Below, in pieces: positions 48,545 to 52,109 of a DNA stretch of 52,109 bases. How positions within the stretch are numbered: the first letter of the stretch is position 1; each line of letters begins with the position of its first letter. The stretch comes from Rubrivivax sp. (GTDB lineage: Bacteria > Pseudomonadota > Gammaproteobacteria > Burkholderiales > Burkholderiaceae_C), in assembly GCA_021297985.1 (NCBI GenBank), contig JAJTGU010000057.1, positions 1-52,109 of the forward strand. The letters run 5' to 3'. Made by a program: the position numbers and the translations under genes. Under the pieces are notes generated by a model. That model was not told the origin of the DNA and made no database searches. It worked only from the letters and a program-made list of their open reading frames with translations.

Positions 48545-49378
48545 ATGTCCACCTTCCTCATCATCGGCGCCAGCGGCACGGTCGGCGCCCCTCTGGCCCG
48601 CCAGCTGCAGGCGGCGGGTCACAGCGTGCGCCGCGCCACGAGTCGTGCGCCGCAGGCCGCCGACCAGGTACAGCTCGATCTGCAGACGCAGGCCGGCACC
48701 GCGACCGCCCTGGCCGGCGTCGATGCCGCCTTCGTCATGGCGCCCCCGGGTCACGTTCGTCAGGACCTGCTGATCAAGCCCTTCGTCGACGCGGCGCGCG
48801 CCGCCGGCGTGTCGAAGGTGGTGCTGATGTCGGCCATGGGCGCCAACGCCTTCGAGACCGCTCCGCTGCGGCAGGCCGAACTGCATCTCGAGCATTCGGG
48901 CCTGGCCTGGAACGTGATCCGCCCGAACTGGTTCATGCAGAACTTCAACACCTTCTGGCTGCATGGCATCCAGACCCAGGGAAAGATCCTGCTGCCGACC
49001 GGCCAGGCCAAGGGCAGCTTCATCGACGCCCGCGACATCGCCGCCGTGGCCGAGGTGCTGCTGAAGACGTCGACCTTCGACAACCAGGCCTTCGACCTGA
49101 CCGGCGCCGAGGCGCTGGACCACGCACAGGTGGCGGCCGTCCTGTCGCGGGTCACGGGTCGCAGCATCGCGTACGAAGAGATCACGCCGGAGGCGTTGCG
49201 CCCTGGCCTGCTGCAGGCCGGTCTGCCGGCCGACTATGCCGACTTCCTGTTGATGATCCTGGCCGCCTTCAAGGACGGCCATGCCGAGCGGACCACGGAC
49301 GCGGTGCAGCGCATTGCCGGCCGCGCACCCGGCACGCTGGAGCAGTACGCGCGGGACTACCGCGCGGCCTGGGTCTGA
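48545..49378 (+). CDS. NmrA-like atypical short-chain reductase
   Basis: A 277-residue Rossmann protein. The dinucleotide motif FLIIGASGTVGAPLA is at residues 4-18; DAAFVMAPPG, VVLMSAMGAN and WNVIRPNWFMQNF match the NmrA/SDR_a5 family of NAD(P)-binding reductases or redox sensors (QOR2-like). The substrate is unknown. It is divergent from the AraC-type regulator, which probably controls it. A longer frame from 48467 is rejected because AAAGG marks the ATG at 48545. Confidence 0.88.
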   Translation: MSTFLIIGASGTVGAPLARQLQAAGHSVRRATSRAPQAADQVQLDLQTQAGTATALAGVDAAFVMAPPGHVRQDLLIKPFVDAARAAGVSKVVLMSAMGANAFETAPLRQAELHLEHSGLAWNVIRPNWFMQNFNTFWLHGIQTQGKILLPTGQAKGSFIDARDIAAVAEVLLKTSTFDNQAFDLTGAEALDHAQVAAVLSRVTGRSIAYEEITPEALRPGLLQAGLPADYADFLLMILAAFKDGHAERTTDAVQRIAGRAPGTLEQYARDYRAAWV

Positions 49379-49413
49379 ACACGCCGCCCTCGCCGGACCG
49401 GAGCGCTGCGGGC

Positions 49414-49442
49414 CAACCGCCGGTGGCATCAGGCGGCGGTTG
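49414..49442. terminator. Hairpin between convergent reductase and ABC permease genes
   Basis: CAACCGCC (49414-49421) pairs exactly with GGCGGTTG (49435-49442) with a 13-base loop, in the gap between convergent genes. No T tract follows. Confidence 0.35.
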
Positions 49443-49459
49443 CCGAGGGCAGCGCGTTG

Positions 49460-50746
49460 TCAGTGCGGTCCGGATGGCGCCGCAAAGTCCGGCAGGGCCG
49501 TGAAGGCGGCGGGGTCGAAGGCCTCGTCGCGGAACAGCCTCGGGTAGTAGAACTCGCGCAGTGAGGCATGGAAGGCCCGCACCCGGGCTTCGTAGGCCAG
49601 GGACGCCCGCAGATCGGTCCGTGCCAGCGCCTGCAGCGACCGTTCCAGCAGCACGGGCGGAGCAGCCAAGGCCAGCCAGCCGGCCAGGCGGTCGCGCTCC
49701 TGGCGTCCTGCGGTGTAGGCCGCCGACAGGGCTTGCGCCTTCTGGTCGCCGACCTGCTGGAACGCGTAGTACCACTTCCACGCGAACGGACGCTCGACGG
49801 CGGCGTGGTCGGCCCACTGCGGATGGCGCTCGACGAAGGCGGCCATCGTGGTGCTCTTCGGCAGGTCCCAGGCATCGTTCACCGCCTCGCGCTGGGTCAT
49901 GATGATGTCTGCGCCCGAAGGCACCGGCACGGCGCGGTCGATGGCCATGCGGCCTGCCGCCGGGACCACCACAGCGAGCAGGATCCACAGTGCCACCAGG
50001 GCGGCCAGGATCACCTCGCCGGTCTGTCTCCAGGCCGACAGGCCGGTGCAGACCAGGGCCCAGAACAACAGGTGGGCCATCAGCATCGCGCAGGCCAGCA
50101 GCAACGTCGACACGGCGGTGCCGCCCAGGACACCCGCCAGCATCAGCGGCAGCGCAGCGCCAACGAAGACGCCGCTGGTGCGCAGCGCAGCGCGCAAGGG
50201 CCACACGCGCGCTCCGTGCCCGGCCGTCGCCACCAGCAGGTCATGGCGCCCCGCCACGCGCTCGCTCGCGCGGAGGTCGTGCAGCAGCGCGATCAGAACC
50301 AGTGGCAGCACGAAGGCCGCCAGAAACGCAAAGTCGAAACGGCCCACCAGAGCGAGCACCGGATGCCCGGCATCCCGCTCGTGGATCTGCCCCTCCAGCG
50401 CCAGCATGCGCACGCGGTGCTTCCACGCCGCGTCGTCGCGCCGGCCCAGTGCCGCAAACGCGAAGTCCGACGGCGGGTCGAAGGTGAGGTGAAAGCTGTT
50501 GTATGCGGCACTGCCCCAGTCGCGTTGCGCCTTCAGCACGGCCAGACGGTCGACACGATCCGCCTCGACCAGACGCGCGATCATGGTCGTCTGCTGCCGG
50601 ACTTCGGACCACCCCGCCGACACGGCCAGCACCGACAGGAACAGCACCACGCCCCACCAGGCCCACACCGACCGGTCACGCGCCATCAGGACGGCTTCGC
50701 GCCGGATGGCGGACCCGCGGGATCGTGCAGACGACCCCGCTGTCAT
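49460..50746 (-). CDS. ABC-2-type permease, DUF3526-like
   Basis: A 428-residue membrane protein. One helix near residues 26-46 is followed by a long extracytoplasmic domain and then about five more helices (from FDFAFLAAFVLPLVLIALLHD onward), ending with a soluble segment (TAGRQERDRLAGWLALAAPPVLLERSLQALA) typical of DUF3526 permeases. Such pairs work with an ABC ATPase to export an unknown substrate. The ATG overlaps the stop of the upstream permease by 4 bp, so the two are probably partner subunits. Its start could be as late as MARDRSVWAWW. Confidence 0.75.
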   Translation of the reverse strand: MTAGSSARSRGSAIRREAVLMARDRSVWAWWGVVLFLSVLAVSAGWSEVRQQTTMIARLVEADRVDRLAVLKAQRDWGSAAYNSFHLTFDPPSDFAFAALGRRDDAAWKHRVRMLALEGQIHERDAGHPVLALVGRFDFAFLAAFVLPLVLIALLHDLRASERVAGRHDLLVATAGHGARVWPLRAALRTSGVFVGAALPLMLAGVLGGTAVSTLLLACAMLMAHLLFWALVCTGLSAWRQTGEVILAALVALWILLAVVVPAAGRMAIDRAVPVPSGADIIMTQREAVNDAWDLPKSTTMAAFVERHPQWADHAAVERPFAWKWYYAFQQVGDQKAQALSAAYTAGRQERDRLAGWLALAAPPVLLERSLQALARTDLRASLAYEARVRAFHASLREFYYPRLFRDEAFDPAAFTALPDFAAPSGPH

Positions 50747-52109
50747 GGCCTGAGCCTGCCAGCCGCAACGAGGCCGGCCGCGACCAGGAGCGCGCACCAC
50801 ACGCACAGCATCCACCACTGCGGCGCCGCCTGCGAGATGCGGCTGGCCGCGGCGTCGGGCTGAAAGCGGAACCGCTCCAGCAGTTGCCAGTGGGTCGCGT
50901 CGACACGGGTTCGGCGCTCGGCTTGGGCGTCGCTGCTGCGCCGGATGTCGTCGGCGTAGGCCAGCTTCTCGGCATGCACCCGGTTCAGGCCCTGCACGAA
51001 GGCATAGCGCAGCGCCTCGGCCTCGCGCAGGAAACGGTGGTGGTGGGCCAGATCGGTCCCTGACACCGCTCGCGACGCGTCGGCCACCGCCAACAGCGGT
51101 GTGAGCCAACCGTATCGGGCCAGCGCTGCGGCCTGCCGGTCTTCAGCCGCCATCTGGGCCTGGGCGTAGGTGTTCAGGGTCCTGGTCAGCTTCTCTTCGC
51201 TGTACTGCGCCACCACACCGCGCAGGTTGACGGGCAGGTCTTCAACCCGCTGCACCCCATGCTGGATCAGCAGGTCGGCGCGAAGCCTCGCGAAGGCCGG
51301 GTCGTTGGCGTTGTGGCCATCACCCAGCTTGCGCACGTCGGTCAGCAGGGCCAGGTCGGTCTCGAGCTTGCCCGCAATGGGCACAAGCGCCGACGCCGCG
51401 CTGACCGCAACGGCCGGCAGGACCAGCGTCAGCGCGATCCACAGCATGGCCAGTGTCGCCAGCACCGCAGCCCGCCGCCTCAGCAACGCCGAGGCGAGCA
51501 GGGTCAGCAAACCCCAGACCATCAGGTACAGGAGGTAGGCGCCCGAAAGGGCCAACGCCGCCATCGGCTGTTCGCCCGCGTGCACCGCCAGGCCCGCACT
51601 CAACGCCAGAGGCAACAACAGCACGCACACCAGCGACAGCAATGCCAGCGCCTTGCCCACCAGCAGCACGCGACCCGACAGGCCTTGCGCCAGCAGGGTC
51701 GCGAGCGTCGCGGCCTCGCGTTCGCGGGCGATCACGCCATGACCCAGCAGGATGATCAGCAACGGCCCGAAGAGCTGATAGACCATGGCCGGGCTCAGCC
51801 AGCTCATGCCCCCGAGATCGGCGCTGGCGATGGACGACGCGAACATGGCGGTGTTCTGCCGGTGGCCCTCCAGGAAGATCGACTGGCCGGTGACGGCGTC
51901 CAGCCCGGGGTCGAAAACCGCCAGCGGCGCTGGGGTGCGGAACACGTAGTGTCCGTAGTGCACCATGCGGTGCGGGTGCCGGTCGGGCTGGGACAGAAAG
52001 GCCGCATCAGCGTCGGTCTGATGGTGCGCACGCTCGGTGGCTTCGCCCTGGATGCGCAGCGCGGTCAGCACCGTGGTCGCCACCAGCAGCCCAGCCAACA
52101 GCAAGGCCC
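50743..52109 (-). CDS. ABC-2-type permease, DUF3526-like (partial, N-terminus outside window)
   Basis: At least 455 residues are visible and the frame is open to the window edge, so the true start lies beyond 52109. The same plan as its neighbour appears: a helix, an extracytoplasmic domain (PHRMVHYGHYVFRTPAPLAVFDPG), then helices beginning MVYQLFGPLLIILLGHGVIAREREAATL, the family's conserved region, and a late soluble part with ADASRAVSGTDLAHHHRFLREAE. An ATPase gene is expected further upstream, outside this window. Confidence 0.78.
   Translation of the reverse strand, partial: ALLLAGLLVATTVLTALRIQGEATERAHHQTDADAAFLSQPDRHPHRMVHYGHYVFRTPAPLAVFDPGLDAVTGQSIFLEGHRQNTAMFASSIASADLGGMSWLSPAMVYQLFGPLLIILLGHGVIAREREAATLATLLAQGLSGRVLLVGKALALLSLVCVLLLPLALSAGLAVHAGEQPMAALALSGAYLLYLMVWGLLTLLASALLRRRAAVLATLAMLWIALTLVLPAVAVSAASALVPIAGKLETDLALLTDVRKLGDGHNANDPAFARLRADLLIQHGVQRVEDLPVNLRGVVAQYSEEKLTRTLNTYAQAQMAAEDRQAAALARYGWLTPLLAVADASRAVSGTDLAHHHRFLREAEALRYAFVQGLNRVHAEKLAYADDIRRSSDAQAERRTRVDATHWQLLERFRFQPDAAASRISQAAPQWWMLCVWCALLVAAGLVAAGRLRP

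Overview
The window is about 52 kb of very GC-rich, densely coded bacterial chromosome. The gene content points to a betaproteobacterium of the order Burkholderiales, most likely near the Rubrivivax/Leptothrix/Ideonella/Methylibium group. The reasons are the hemC-hemD-hemX-hemY order divergent from ppc, an AlgZ/AlgR-type regulator pair beside argH, a PEP-CTERM exported protein, and many ATGA/GTGA start-stop overlaps. I see no insertion sequence, phage gene, rRNA or CRISPR array. Assignments rest on reading motifs by eye; no database search was run.

Left end (1-7.0 kb): an envelope-lipid neighbourhood. It holds a partial phosphatidylserine decarboxylase, a class III aminotransferase with an N-terminal membrane anchor, a His-rich membrane protein resembling Mpo1/DUF962, a GT4 glycosyltransferase, an LplT-type lysophospholipid transporter and UDP-glucose 6-dehydrogenase. 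These could together make or remodel a glyco- or aminolipid. A tRNA-Arg(ACG) with a strong intrinsic terminator follows. Next (7.5-11.6 kb) is the heme operon hemC-hemD-hemX-hemY, divergent from ppc.

11.7-24.8 kb: ppc, a lipoprotein cytochrome c, an MBL/beta-CASP nuclease overlapping an MgtC/DUF4010 membrane protein, a PEP-CTERM protein, an exported MsrB-MsrA repair pair, two small exported proteins, the AlgZ/AlgR-like LytTR two-component system, and argH. 24.8-33.2 kb: a molybdopterin oxidoreductase; a four-gene operon coupling a YbbAP-like ABC transporter to an OmpR-type two-component system; and an exported DJ-1/PfpI-like protein. 33.3-36.1 kb: an alpha/beta hydrolase and an MlrC-family (M81) metallopeptidase.

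36.1-47.4 kb: a metal-acquisition block built around one probable Zur operator. Leftward from it run zur, a possible 29-residue membrane peptide, znuC, znuB, znuA and zrgA. Rightward run a decayed COG0523 GTPase remnant, an intact COG0523 GTPase, a DUF2946 protein, a TonB receptor and hmuSTUV-like heme uptake genes. The remnant, the micro-ORF and the possibility that the hmu genes answer to Zur are the most interesting observations here. Right end (47.5-52.1 kb): an AraC-type regulator divergent from an NmrA-like reductase, then two DUF3526-type ABC permeases, the second running off the window.
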